Source of the DNA: Brachynemurus nebulosus
Taxonomy: Eukaryota; Arthropoda; Insecta; Neuroptera; Myrmeleontidae
NCBI GenBank assembly: GCA_035578155.1
Contig: JAPWDM010000034.1
Span: 374,501 to 438,500, forward strand
Length of the DNA: 64,000 bases
Reading direction: 5' to 3'
The position numbers were made by a program, and so were the translations under genes. The notes under the pieces were generated by a model, which was given only the letters and a program-made list of their open reading frames with translations, had not been told where the DNA came from and searched no databases. Of this stretch, positions 10,584 through 22,677 are shown in pieces; position 1 is the stretch's first letter; each line of letters begins with the position of its first letter.

Positions 10584-12019
10584 GGGCCATGTGCATAAAC
10601 TGCTACTAAATATTGCCATTAGTCGCTACTAGCAAGTAGAACATAGTTGTACTATTAAATAATTGATGTGCATAAAAATTTTTTGTTCCTACTACTAGTT
10701 GTTACTAGGGTAATAGCAATTTAAATTTGGCAACACGTTATTTAAAGATAAAAAAAATAAAAAGAGTTTTATTTTCACCGTTTATTATTATTTTTATAGT
10801 TTTCTTTTAATAATCAGATGGGTATGAGTGTGAAATTTGGTTAAATTTTGAAAAATGTTAAACAATATTAATGATAAATGTCAATTTTATATTTTGACGT
10901 TCATGACAAATGTCAATTTTATATTTTGAATTTCTTTTTGTTTTGTTTTTAATGCATCTATTTCGTATTTGGTATTTATTTCGAAGAATAAAATGGATAA
11001 TCTTTAACAAATTTAATAAATTTAATAAATATTATGAATACTACTTTTTAAACGATTTAAAAAGTTATAAATATTTTAGAATGGATCAAAAATAAATAAA
11101 TAAAAATGAAATAAAAAAAATTTGTCTTCGTTTAATTTACTTAATGGGTTAATTCTAAGTATGTAACGATTCCAATTTCGATACCGTTATAATCGGCAAG
11201 CCGATTAGAATACAACCGATATCACACAGTTCGAAAAGTTGAAAAGTTTTCAACCGCAAGCCTCATACAAAATGATTTATGTAACAGATTATTTGCAAAT
11301 AATTTGAAAAAATTTTGCTTTCTTAACAAAAATCTGCCAAAAGATGTATCAATTTATTACTCTATGTAATGAAATTTACTTTACTAACTTTCTTAATTAC
11401 CACTTTGGTTGATAATAATAATTGTAATAAATATTTTCTTTGAGTTTTGATCTGACATTTTTTTACACTTCCCACAAGGTTGAGTCTCTGTTAAATATAG
11501 GTAAGTTTTATGCATATAAAGACATACAAACGCCCAAGGTACATATAATTTGATTTATTATTTACTAAGGCATTGATATCGGTATTGGTATCGTCGATTA
11601 TTAACTACAATAATCGGCAGCGATATCGTATCGGCAAATTTAGGTAGCGTTACATCCCTAGTCAATTCTTTTGTTGTAAATTTTCCTGTTATGTAACTTG
11701 CGAATATCATTCATTTCTCGAATATCTCTCAATACTCTATCCATCTAATAATAAATTATTACAATTATTACAATTTTCGAATTTAAGTACATAGGTGAAA
11801 AAAGATTACTGATATTTTAGTAAAAAATATTTATTAAATAAATTTTTATTGGACGGTTATTTTACTTGAGAAGTTCAAAACACACTACTTTCTATATTTA
11901 ATAGCAACCGTGCCCGCTACTAAAATTTCACTACTAAATTTCAGTGGAAGTGTAGTAGTGCCTAGTAGCACTGCTAAAATTTCACTACTAACTTTAGTAG
12001 TAGTTTATGCACATGGCCC
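10584..12019. mobile_element. Nested nonautonomous DNA element with GGGCCATGTGC inverted ends
   Basis: The element interrupts the right foldback arm. Its ends are GGGCCATGTGCATAAACT and the reverse complement, flanked by ATA on both sides (10581-10583, 12020-12022). The uninterrupted left arm shows the empty target, so the insertion is demonstrated in the window. CTACTA-type words recur near both ends in both orientations. No transposase frame was found. The 3-bp duplication suggests a Harbinger-like mechanism, but a TA duplication with one extra base is also possible. Confidence 0.8.
11157..11661. mobile_element. hAT-like MITE nested in the 10584-12019 element
   Basis: Ends resemble an inverted ATGTAACG-type terminus (left AAGTATGTAACG, right end the complement of CTAGGGATGTAACG). 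They are flanked by TTAATTCT (11149-11156) and TCAATTCT (11662-11669), an 8-bp duplication with one mismatch typical of hAT. Subterminal regions contain repeated ATCGGCA-like words. No coding capacity. Confidence 0.65.
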
Positions 12020-12578
12020 ATAATGTTTATTCTAAATACAAGTAGGCGAATAGTAATTTTAAAAAATTTAAAAAAAAGTGAACTTACTTTTATGACAAAT
12101 GAAATACGCACATATTAAGTAATTTAAAAATGTTATTAAAGTCACTGTTTATTTATAAATTAGGAATTTTGAATTTTTAGTATTTATAAAATAGAAATTT
12201 TGGATTTTTTTGGAAAGAAAAAATACCTTTATAAAGGCCTTCCAGTTTACTATTTAAGGTCCTTTTTTAATATTTAAAACTAAAACATAAAGGCAATTAG
12301 CGGATAAACATGGGCAGGAATGTCCTCGTACGAATTGTATTGGCTTTTTTTTTGCTACCTGTTTTCGGCACAAAATTGAAATTTACTGAGATACAGCCCT
12401 TAAATACTTAAAACCTTTTTTTAAAGCCTCGATCAGCCGAACACTCATCACCAGTTTTGAAACCAACAAAATGACAATTCGGTTGTAGACTTTCAATCAC
12501 ATTTCGCTTGTAGACAGTCAATACCGAAGATGAAGGGGAAAATTCGACTACCGTGATGGGGCCCCGTTGCTCACGGCG

Positions 12579-12783
12579 TTTTTTTTTCTAATCAAGTCAG
12601 TTACATTTACCGACGGTGTTCACTCGTATAATATGTCGTCGATAATTTCTTAGTCTATGATTACCTATCGTTTGAGACTTCTGTTTATGTCTTATCCACT
12701 GTATGCAATTTCTGTGCATTCATATTGATGATAGTACCTGAAAAAAAGAAAATAGTACAAATATAGTAAATACTAAAACCAGC

Positions 12784-12877
<94 letters not shown>

Positions 12878-13088
12878 GCAAATATCAATCGATCAGTAAA
12901 TGAATGATAAGAATCTGCTTCCTGTTATTTTTTGACACTAAAATTGATTAATTCGTCGGAATGCAAAATTCATTCTTTATTGATAGGTATATCCAGAAGA
13001 GAATTATAAAAATATGCACCACAACCATAGGATATAGTATAATTCATAGCCCTTCAAGAAATTTTTTGATAAACTTGAGGAGCAAAGC
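12579..13088. other. Unassigned spacer with a (TA)n tract
   Basis: It contains an 87-bp (TA)n tract at 12787-12873 and otherwise AT-rich sequence without a recognisable gene. Confidence 0.7.
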
Positions 13089-13327
13089 TGTTATGTACGT
13101 AGGTAATAATTAAAAAATATATAGTGATTATTTTGATATTTAAAGATTTATTCTTAATTAAAAATACTGTTAACAATGGAGTACATAATTATAATGAACC
13201 AAACCGTATAGGTGTCTGTCTTGGAATGAATACTGTTTCCGTTGTAAACCGTATGTATCGTATGTTGTAATGGTCAGTAGTGGTGCCAACCTACTAATGT
13301 CAAATATTACTATATATGTATATAACA
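13089..13327 (-). repeat. 3' LTR of the Mag-type element
   Basis: 239 bp, closely similar to 15948-16193, with terminal TGTTA and TAACA. Confidence 0.85.
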
Positions 13328-13710
13328 TCCGCCCTTTCAAGAAATTAAAATTCTACTTTTTTTTACATATCCACATATACAATTTGGTTTTACAACATTA
13401 ATCATATTTATAACATCAATTAATTACAACATTAAATAAATTAATTCCAACATTCTGAAAAATAAATTAATTCCAACATTCTGAGTTATTTGTAACATAT
13501 TGTCTAAACCGTATAGGCTTTACAATATTTTCCCTATTCCTCAGAGGCATACGATTTTGATTAGTAACTTGATCATTATTACAATTCATATGAGATTGAA
13601 TAATCGATTGATCATTGGTGGATGAATTTTTATCGTTAAATTGTAAATTATTATAATAATTATAATTTTCAGGTTTTTTATTTCTGATAACAAAATGTTG
13701 TCTATTTCTT

Positions 13711-14149
13711 CTATATTAGATTATTTTTTTCATCTTTTAACAAATATGATCTAGGCTGCATACATTTTTTTATTATTTTACCTGATTTCCAACTATTACT
13801 ACTGTTTGTTTTAAATAAGACCCTGTCACCCACTTTTCCTTCAGCCAAGCTTCTTGCGCTGCGGTTGAAATATTTGCTTTGATTACTTTCCTTTTTAATA
13901 AAATTATTTTTTTTTAGTTTTTTATTATTAACTTTTGGCATTAGTAATTTTTGTTTCTGTTGGTAAGTTATCTTTTAGTCTCCTACTGAATAATAGTTGA
14001 GCTGGGGATAAACCCATTCCAGGTAAAGGAGTGTTCCTATATTTCAGAAAATGAGTATTTTGATCTTTATTCTCTAATTCTGCTTTTTTTAAAAGGCACT
14101 TTGCAATTTTTACTGCAGATTCACTTTGGCCGTTGCTTTGACTATGCAA
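13711..14149 (-). pseudogene. Integrase fragment of the Mag-type element
   Basis: Two overlapping minus-strand frames (13928-14149, then 13711-13941) read as the end of a Gypsy integrase catalytic core and the following C-terminal region. The first has the S-N-G-Q-S-E box carrying the catalytic Glu and a later G-M-G-L-S-P-A-Q-L-L-F motif. The second has G-D-R-V-L-F-K, part of the small C-terminal fold. A frameshift of about 14 bases' overlap separates them. The zinc finger and the two catalytic Asp residues are absent, so no function remains. Confidence 0.85.
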
Positions 14150-14837
14150 TGGACTTATTGTTATTAATTCGATATTGTTTGATTTTAAATACTTTTTGAA
14201 ATATTCTGCCGCAAATTATATTACTGTTTAATATAAGATTTCATTTTATTTTTGGATTTTCTACTACGCTTCAGTTAATACGACATTATCAGATGTCACC
14301 AGATTTTCAGTTAATAATTCATTTACTCCAAGAATTAACTTTTTTTCAACAACGTCGCGCCGGATAGTATAGTATTTTCTAATTATTTATTTTTAAGTTT
14401 CGAAGACATGTTTAAACAGATTTACTTATTTTCTATGCAAAATTTTAAATTTTTAGCATCATTTTTTATTGAAATATAACAAAAATTCCGTATTTTCCAT
14501 TAGAGTTTACGTACGTGTAATTTGGTGATATATTGCTTTTTTCTCAACAAGAGTCGTCAGTTTCTTTTAATTTTTATTAACTGACAAGCTAAAAAAAAAT
14601 TCATATCAAGTAACACCATAGTAACACTCATTTTTATTTCCCCGATTTCTCATTCACCATTAATATGTTTCATTTTTAGACATATAAAGGCGCCACTATC
14701 GGTGCCAGTGTTGCCGTCTATAGTTCAGGCTCGGTCCCTATAAATCGCCTTTTTTTACACAAAAGTTAATTACTAGGGTTGTATTTAAATCTTTAGGAAT
14801 ATTTTAAAATACTTTTTAAAAATTTGTTTATTTTATA
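14150..14837. other. Internal part of the Mag-type element without recognisable coding
   Basis: Protease, reverse transcriptase and RNase H would be expected here but nothing of them is recognisable. The AT-rich filler may include a further small insertion. Confidence 0.6.
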
Positions 14838-15880
14838 TTAATTAGTTGAGTTTATATTAATTACACCTAAATTTAAGTAATTTATTTCATTATTATTCTC
14901 AGCTTCAACAACTTCATTTACTTTTTTTCTGTTCTTATTTGCTTTAAATATACAACAAGATTCAAAATGATTATATTTTTTACAACAGTTACGCATTTTC
15001 CTAAATGCAGGACATTTATTTTTAGGGTGAATTTTATTGCACCTACTACAAGCTTTTTTAAATTTACTACTATCACATTTATCAGTTGGATTCTGTCTTT
15101 TAAAATTAACTTTTTTACTTATCTTATCGACAGCTAATTCTTCGTTGTGGTTTTTTTTATTCGCTATTGTTTTAGCGTGCCTCCTACTAGCCTCAAATAC
15201 ACGAACAATTTTCTCGGCCTGTTTTAACCTTAAATTATGTTCAACTAGTAGTCGTTCCCGCAAATGGTCATCGTTGATTCCAAGAACTATCCTATCTCGT
15301 ATCATGTTTTCTTCTTCTGCAAACTCACACGCTGACGCCAATGCCTTCAATGTTGTAAAATAGTTTTCCACTGTTTGATCGCCCTGGTGATGAGAATAAA
15401 ACTTGAATATTAGTCGAGGTGAGCGTTACTTTATGGTATTCCATATTTGTAAATAATAAACAAATATTTTACTTCGCAAAAATACCACTTTTATTTTGAA
15501 ACTGTGACAATATTGTTTCGAACCGTCAGTTCATTTTCAAACAGAATTCTGTTTGAAAATGAACTGACGGTTCAAAACAATATTGTCACAAAACTTGAAC
15601 CTTTCGTACATTACATTTTTCTTTGGTTCACAATATTGATTAAATAGTTTTAAAACATCTTCTAATTTGGTTTTTGCACGATCAACTTTGAATGTGGTAA
15701 AAATTTCTGCGCCTTTGTCGCCGATTAAATTAAGAAATATTGCGACTTTTCTAACTTATTCTTCTTTATTTTTCTCGTTGCATCCATGTACACATTAAAT
15801 TTTTCAATCCACTTTTTCCATTTATCTGCTAAATTTCCACTGAATTCCATTGTTGGCGGCAACCGATAGCACGTGTCCAT
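14838..15880 (-). pseudogene. Gag of the Mag-type element, interrupted by a hairpin insert
   Basis: The frame starts at an ATG whose first base is 15880 on the minus strand, with a frameshift near 15750. It continues as a capsid-like segment and is cut at 15590-15407 by a 184-bp insert. It then resumes and runs to 14838, with a Cys-rich zinc-knuckle-like region (C-S-R-C-N-K-I-H-P-K-N-K-C and a second degenerate Cys/His cluster). Helices with the K-A-L-A-S-A-C-E-F type motif match Mag-lineage Gag. Broken, therefore not functional. Confidence 0.8.
15407..15590 (-). mobile_element. 184-bp hairpin-ended insert with 9-bp target duplication
   Basis: It splits the Mag gag and is flanked by AAACTTGAA at 15398-15406 and 15591-15599. 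The right 88 bases are a near-perfect hairpin: arms 15503-15546 and 15547-15590 with one mismatch. On the minus strand the tail reads towards GGAATACCATAAAGTAACGC and closely matches the tail of the insert at 59653-59949, so both belong to one family. A Penelope-like or other retro-derived short element is my inference. Confidence 0.75.
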
Positions 15881-15947
15881 TATGTAAATTCTTCTTTATT
15901 TTTTTCTTTAAAATACTTTTAATTTTTTAAAATAACATCTGACACCA

Positions 15948-16193
15948 TGTTATGTACGTAGGTAATAATTATTTAAAAATGGATAATGATTATTTTGATA
16001 TTTAAAGATTTATTCTTAATTAAAAATATTGTTAACAATGGAGTACATAATTATAATGGATGAGTACATAATTATAATGGTCTGTCTTGGAATGAATACT
16101 GTTTCCGTTGTAAACTGTATGTATCGTATGTTGTAATGGTCAGTAGTGGTGCCAACCTACTAATGTCAAATATTACTATATAAGTATATAACA
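15948..16193 (-). repeat. 5' LTR of the Mag-type element
   Basis: 246 bp, matching 13089-13327, but with a small local duplication of GAGTACATAATTATAATGG. Followed on the plus strand by a C homopolymer. Confidence 0.85.
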
Positions 16194-16494
16194 CCCCCCC
16201 CCCACCAAAGAAGCGAAATATAGTAAAAACACATAGAATCAGACATTTTTTTCTACATAATCGTGTTCTACGGATCCGAAGATGGATAGCGCCGCTACTC
16301 TCACGTCTCGCCATTCTTATCGTATAGCCTGTATAAGTCTAATTTTTTTCAGTTGAAAAATTCGACTAAATATTGATTTGATTGTATCAAAATGATAGGA
16401 AAAAATAAAAATATTAGTTTATAACACCTCTGTGAACCTGGCACCCCACTTTTACTAAATAAAATTTTTAAAATATAAACTGATAGTATTGCGT

Positions 16495-17575
16495 TTGTAG
16501 TTGTTTGTAGTGACAATATTTTCGTTTGTAGTTGAGTACTGAGTAACGATACTTTGTCATTTATAAAGATATTTGAATTCTGCTTGTTCGGTCAGTTCCA
16601 CAATCGTTTGTAGTTGTTTGTAGTAATTTTCCTTTCGATTGTGAACAAGTGAATTTCAAATATCTTTATAAATGACAAAGACCTGTTACTTAATTGTTGC
16701 AAAAGATATCTATTGTTGTAACTTTGCAACTGTTCAACTACAAACGAAAGGAAAATTACTACAAACAACTACAAACGATTCTGGAACTGATGGAACAAGT
16801 GAATTTCAAATATCTTTATAAATGACAAAGACCCGTTACTTAATTGTTGCAAAAGATATCTATTGTTGTAACTTTGAAATTGTTTAACTACAAACGAAAA
16901 GAAAATTACTACAAACAACTACAAACGATTCTGGAACTGATGGAACAAGTGAATTTCAAATATCTTTATAAATGACAAAGACCCGTTACTTAATTGTTGC
17001 AAAAATATCTATTGTTGTAACCTTGAAACTGTTCAACTACAAACGAAAGGAAAATTACTACAAACAACTACAAACGGTTGTGGAACTGACCGAAAAAGCA
17101 GAATTCAAATATCTTTATAAATGACAAAGTATCGTTACTCAATTGTTGCAAAAGATATCTATTGTTGTAACTTTGCAACTGTTCAACTACAAACGAAAGG
17201 AAAATTACTACAAACAACTACAAACGATTCTGGAACTGATGGAACAAGTGAATTTCAAATATCTTTATAAATGACAAAGACCCGTTACTTAATTGTTGCA
17301 AAAGATATCTATTGTTGTAACTTTGAAACTGTTCAACTACAAACGAAAGGAAAATTACTACAAACAACTACAAACGATTGTGGAACTGATGGAATAAGTG
17401 AATTTCAAATATCTTTATAAATGAGAAAGACCCGTTACTTAATTGTTGCAAAAGATATCTATTGTTGTAACTTTGCAACTGTTCAACTACAAACGAAAGG
17501 AAAATGACTACAAACAACTACAAACGATTCTGGAACTGATGGAACAAGTGAATTTCAAATATCTTTCAAATATCT
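16495..17575. repeat. Minisatellite of about 150-bp units, one unit inverted
   Basis: Direct units start at about 16651, 16801, 16951, 17100, 17250 and 17400, with a partial unit at 17550. Each has AATTTCAAATATCTTTATAA and a run of ACAAAC words. The first unit (about 16495-16645) is in the opposite orientation. Homogeneity among the direct units suggests recent expansion. Frames across it are incidental. Confidence 0.9.
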
Positions 17576-17604
17576 TATATATAATATGTATAGATATATA
17601 CAGA

Positions 17605-17611
<7 letters not shown>

Positions 17612-17684
<73 letters not shown>
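17612..17684. repeat. (TA)n microsatellite
   Basis: About 73 bp at the place where the foldback right arm also has its (TA)n tract. Confidence 0.95.
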
Positions 17685-17688
<4 letters not shown>

Positions 17689-17735
17689 GCTCTTTTTTGA
17701 CATGTGTGGGGCACCCCTATGGAAGTTAAGAGCTG

Positions 17736-18372
17736 TATAAATTGTTACCTCTATTTTCGCCAAAAATTTTAAACTTGTAATTTCATTATTTGACTTTATT
17801 TGGCGATAAACCTCAATATTAAGACCAGCAAAAAACCAAACAGAATTTTTTAACCAATCTTGAACATGTCGACCGGTTTCGGTGTCTCAAAACACCATTA
17901 TCAAGACAAGAATATAAAAATCAGTAAAAATAATAAACAAAAGAAACTAAAAACCCTTTAGTTTGGATCAAAACCAATCAAATCAAACAATGTCAAATAT
18001 AGCAACTCGTTGGTTGCAAAAAAGGTAATACGTACATCACTAAAAATGATATACGAAAACGGAAATGTGAAACAACAAAACATCTGAAGACCAAACTTGC
18101 AACAGAGAACAGAAAAAGTAAAAGAAGAAACGAAAAATCATTTTTAGAAAAAAACATCTGTAAAAGCCACAAATCCCCTTATGAATCACCTATTCAAATT
18201 AGTTCCATTGACTTTCGTCTAAATCCATTGTCAGAAAACATGCTGATAAATCCATTTTGAAAAATTTTATTATAGGAAGAAACGCAAAAAAATGTCTCAT
18301 GTCACAATTGACACTCCAAATTGATTCGTCAAATATCGAACAAATTTTTTTAATTTTAAGAATAAAGAACTT
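17736..18372 (-). other. Fragment with a hammerhead-like ribozyme motif, perhaps Penelope-like
   Basis: On the minus strand of 17871-17904 the order is a TTGATAA core (ideal CTGATGA), a 5-bp stem GGTGT/ACACC with a 6-base loop, GAAAC, and the palindrome ACCGGT followed by C. This is the layout of minimal hammerhead ribozymes with a short palindromic stem III, known from Penelope-like elements and retrozymes. The core carries substitutions, so activity is doubtful. The rest of the fragment has no recognisable coding sequence. Confidence 0.45.
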
Positions 18373-19043
18373 TTTTACGTGTATTGAGTTAGTATCCAGT
18401 TAGTGCCTTTTAGGAATTCCACATTACTTTTCCGCCCACTTCTCCCATTTTCTCAATGGCATTGTTAAATGTGTTTGAAATGCTTTATTTGTATTCTAAG
18501 ACAAGTAGGTGGATTGTAATTTTAAAATTTTTAAAAAAGATGAACTTACTATTATAACAAATGCAATACATACATACTAAGTAATTTAAAAATGTTGTTA
18601 AAGTCACTGTTTATTTATAAAGTAGGAATTTTGGATTTTTATTTATTTATAAAGTAGAAATTTTGAATTTTTTTGGAAAGAAAATATATCTTCATAAAGG
18701 CCTTCCAGTTTACTATTTAAGGTCCTTTTTTAATATTTAAAAATAAAACAGAAAGGCAATTGGCGAATAAGCATGGGTAGGAATGCCCTCGTACGAATTG
18801 TGTTGGCTTCTTTCCTGCTAACTGCTACCGGCACAAAATTGAAATTGACGGAGATTCAGCCCTTAAAAACTTAAAACCTTTTTTTTAAAACCCCGATCAG
18901 CCGGACGTTCATCATCAGTTTTGATACCAAAATGACAAATCGCTTGTAGACTCTCAATCACATTTCGCTTGTAGACATTCAATACCGAAGATGAAGGGAA
19001 AAATTCGACTTCCGTGATGGGGCCCCGCTGCTCACGGCGTTTT

Positions 19044-19535
19044 TTTTTTATATTTGAGTTATTTTCTACGTCCTATATATTTGACTTTTGTAACACGACA
19101 TTGTAACACTAATAGTAAATAGCTAGCAAATTACAAGTCATCCCCTTAACCATTAGTTCAAGTCCCATATTATGCATTCTATATTATGCAAGTTTTAGTA
19201 TAATGGATGTATTTGTACAATTTTCTATTTGTAGTTTTCCTTAAAATATTGCTTACAAAAATGCGGAAAAAATAATTATAATAACGAAACAATAAATCTT
19301 AAACCATATTTAAAGTCGTTAGACGGAAATGTTTTAAATTATTTTTTTACTGTTGAATCGTCAAACGTTCGGTACCAGTTACCGCATTTACTGCAAAATA
19401 CAATTTATTGAATAGACAGACAGCTTGCAAAAAACAATGTAGTACATTAATTAGATACAAAAAATAATAAAAAAATATAAACAAAACAAAAACAAAATAA
19501 TATACCTAAAAATAATATTATTAAATACCCTTATA
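19044..19535. other. Unassigned AT-rich spacer
   Basis: No gene, RNA or repeat that I can name. Confidence 0.5.
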
Positions 19536-20707
19536 GTCCAGGCGCATGAATACCGAAAACTATTCCACCTAAATTTTTTTATGCAATCGTGTTCAATTTG
19601 CCGTACTGATGATATAAATACATGTTGCCATGGGGCACCCCGGGGCCATATTGTTTAAACCGAAATTGTTTAAACAATTGCAAGGAATTGTTATTTTTCA
19701 ACCGGACAAATTTTTTTTATATTCTTTATTGAAATACAAATAAAAAAGTTCCTATGGCTTTTCACGATAAAGTTAATGTTTTTAGAGATATGAATTTTTA
19801 AAAGTTCGAAAAATTTCAATTTTAGGTACTTTTGACCCATGAAAAATATATTAAAAAAAAAAAATTAGATATAGATAGTATTTTTTTAATTCTTTATGCA
19901 ATAGTTAATAATATTCTTAATGGAGATTTAAAAAAATTGCATTGTTTATACCTGTTTTTAGCGAATTTTTAGCTTAATCTTAAGTTAATTTCACGCGCGC
20001 ACAAGTATGCATCGCTTAAGTATTTTTTCAACCGAACAAATTTTTTTTATATTCTTTATTGAAATTCAAATAAAAAAGGTTATATGACTTTTCACGGTAA
20101 AGTTAATATTTTTAGAGAGATGAATTTTTAAAGGTTCGAAAAATCTCGAACCTTTGAAAATTCATATCACTAAAAATATTAACCTTATCGTGAAAAGTCA
20201 CAGGACCTTTTTTATTTGTATTTCAATAAAGAATATAAAAAAATTATTTTATTTATTAACGAAATTAACAATTAAAAAACAGGTTTAAACAGTAAAATTT
20301 TTTCCAATCTCTATTAAGGATATTATTAACTATTGTATAAAGAATTTAAAAAAAAAATTACTTATATTTTAATTTTTTTTTTAATATATTTTTCAAGGGC
20401 AAAAGTACCCAAATTTGAGATTTTTCGAACTTTTAAAAATTCATATCTCTAAAAATATTAACTTTATCGTGAAAAGTCATAGGATCTTTTTTATTTTTAT
20501 TTCAATAGAGAATATAAAAAAAAAATTGTCCGGTTGAAAAATAGCAATTCCTTGCAATTGTTTAAACAATTTCGGTTTAAACAATATGGCCACGGGTTGG
20601 CCCATTGCAACATGTATTTATATCATCAGTAGGGCAATTTGAACAGGATCGCATAAAAAAATTGAGTGGAATAGTTTTCGGTATTCATATGCCGATACCT
20701 CCTGGAC
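19536..20707. mobile_element. 1.17-kb palindromic TA-flanked element
   Basis: The two halves are inverted copies meeting near 20138. Outer ends are GTCCAGG and CCTGGAC, each flanked by TA. Each arm has a direct repeat of about 330 bp (TTTTTCAACCG at about 19697 and again at 20027). The left arm lacks a few bases present near the right end. No coding frame. A Tc1/mariner- or pogo-type MITE is possible from the TA duplication. Confidence 0.8.
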
Positions 20708-20788
20708 TATTATATTAATACTAACATCCTACAAAAATTAGTTAGGTATCTATGAAATGTTTAGATGGAATGGGATTGTTTTCTTATA

Positions 20789-21780
20789 TATGTTATAGTC
20801 AATCACCGAAACGCCGGCGCTCCTAGGTTTGCCTAGTCAAACCTTAGGTCTGACATAACGTCTCAGTCAAAGTCCAAACGAATAGCGCTTTTCTACCTTT
20901 GACTAACGAATTTTTGGTTAATTCTAGGATAGACTAATTTGGACGGTCAAACGCCGAAACTCAATTTGATGAAATCGGGGTTTGACCAGTCACAACAAGA
21001 AATAAAATTGGTTATTATTATTTTGTATCCCGACAATAAGTATGTAATTAATGAAAAAAATTACTCTTTATTTTGAGAAGGTGATGCGCTATGGCATTTT
21101 TAGTTGCACAATACGTTCAATCTTTTACATTTACACAATTTTGATGCGAGTATTTTTTACTACAGTTAGCACCCAAGCTTATATATTTTCTCCCTTAGTG
21201 AAAGCTGAACGTCGGGCACATCTTCCAAATTAAGAAATTTCTCTTTGTATCTGATTCTTAGCAAAAAATGTGTTTATTATTCCGTATTTTGTCCCTACTT
21301 TGTATAAAATGAACACTTATACTTATTCAGATTAGATATTTTCTGCATAAACTTAGCTTTCAAAGCTTTTTTATCCACGTCTTCAGTCACAGCACAGTTT
21401 GATTCACACATCTTTAAGCTTACACTCCCGCACATTCAGTGCACAAATACGGAATTACAAATACATTTATTAGAATACCACAAAGAGTTACGCTCGCATG
21501 CAAAAACCTGTTTAAACATACAACAAGTGCAGTACAAATCGACGTTTGACCGAATGTGTGTTAGTCGCTTCTAGGATAGACTAGCAAAATCCCGAAACAA
21601 ATTATTTTACTTTCGACGTTTGACTAAAAAGTTAGGTACTTCTAGGTTTGACTAAGAATACATCAGCCAAAGGCCGAAATAGGAACCTATTTCGGGGTTT
21701 GCCGAAAGGCGTTAGCCAAACCTAGAATAAACGAGTCATTCCGCGAAGAGACTGCATATCGACCTTTGACTATAACATAT
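20789..21780. mobile_element. Nonautonomous element rich in TTTGACTA words
   Basis: ATATGTTATAGTCAA at about 20789 is repeated inverted at about 21766-21780. Between them TTTGACTA or its complement occurs at least eight times, concentrated in the two outer 250-bp regions, often beside CTAGG or CCGAAA. This suggests subterminal transposase-binding repeats. TA duplication is likely (TA before GTCAA). The 500-bp centre has no gene I recognise. Confidence 0.6.
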
Positions 21781-22673
21781 ATATTGATTAAGCTTATAAT
21801 CGACAAAGTGAGGATTATGTAAATTACGGGTTCTCAAAGTTTTATACCGTTGGACTAACCCAATTTTTGGGAAAAAATTTCTTCCGTCAATTATAACGCT
21901 GCTTGCTTGTACACAATATTTAGAACTAAAATATTTAGAATATTAGAATTATTGTTAACTAGCGAGTATCCAACATGCATTGCAATGTTACTCAAAGAAA
22001 GAAAGTGTTTGTATCTTATTTCTGTTTGTTTTTGGGTACGCAATATTTTTTGTTTTTCCGCATGGTGCGAGAGGCGACTGCTGTCTATGTGAGAAGCATC
22101 GACTTTCCAAACTTAACTCACACACTTGTAGCAATTACGCCTGTGCTTTATTGATGGTCATTTCAAATACAAATCGCAGCGGAAACTGCAACGTTTGACA
22201 ACAAATCACCAAAGTATCGTCGCAATAAACTTTATATACATTTATTGAAGCCTCTCGCACGTGACCTATAGTAAAATGGCTGTACTACTTAAAAAACTTT
22301 CGTAAGCGTGTGAACAGCTATATTTTTAAGAAATTTTTTAAAGTTTGCCGGCCGTACTACGAACCTATGATTTAAACAGGCAAAAATAAGTTTCTGAACT
22401 GATCATCATCATTGATCGTAATGAAACACTGGAGTGAGGGAGGCACGCTAATTATAAAAGTAAAAAATTTGACGAAATAAAATAAGAATTGCAACTTTAC
22501 AAGATTTTACCTGCCGCTCTCACAATTATATATTAGGTCAATTCATTCGAACTTGACAATCGAATTATTTTTTTATCACAAGTATAAGCACAGTTCAAGT
22601 AATTATTACTGCGTCAACAAGTTGCAACGTTGCAATAGACGTTTAATAGATAAATAAGAATATTCTGTATCAT
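21781..22673. other. Unassigned region
   Basis: No reliable gene. Short open frames near 21907-22198 have no recognisable motif. GCCTCTCGCA-like words at about 22068 and 22243 are inverted to each other, hinting at another degraded element. Confidence 0.4.
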
Positions 22674-22677
22674 TTAG

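Larger units (their letters stand above)
13089..16193 (-). mobile_element. Degraded Mag-type Ty3/Gypsy retrotransposon
   Basis: Two direct repeats of about 240 bp, 13089-13327 and 15948-16193, both beginning TGTTATGTACG and ending TATAACA, bracket minus-strand gag and integrase remains. On the minus strand, TGGTGTCAG follows the 5' LTR (15948-16193), a plausible primer-binding site. A GA-rich stretch (GAAAGGGCGGA on the minus strand) precedes the 3' LTR. Protease, reverse transcriptase and RNase H are missing, so the element is internally deleted. Gag and integrase resemble the Mag (K02A2.6-like) group of Gypsy elements. Confidence 0.85.
16235..19043. mobile_element. Broken second copy of the foldback element
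   Basis: 16241-16370 matches the inner end of the left foldback arm. 17686-17735 matches the right arm just beyond its (TA)n tract. 18373-19043 matches the outer right arm to its CGGCG end, including the GGGGCCCC block. The intervening parts are replaced by a satellite array, a (TA)n tract and a fragment at 17736-18372. Several arm segments are missing, so the copy is a remnant. Confidence 0.75.

Noticed and set aside
16072..16314. 80-codon minus-strand frame
   Set aside because: It crosses the LTR of the Mag-type element and the foldback relic; no coherent origin.
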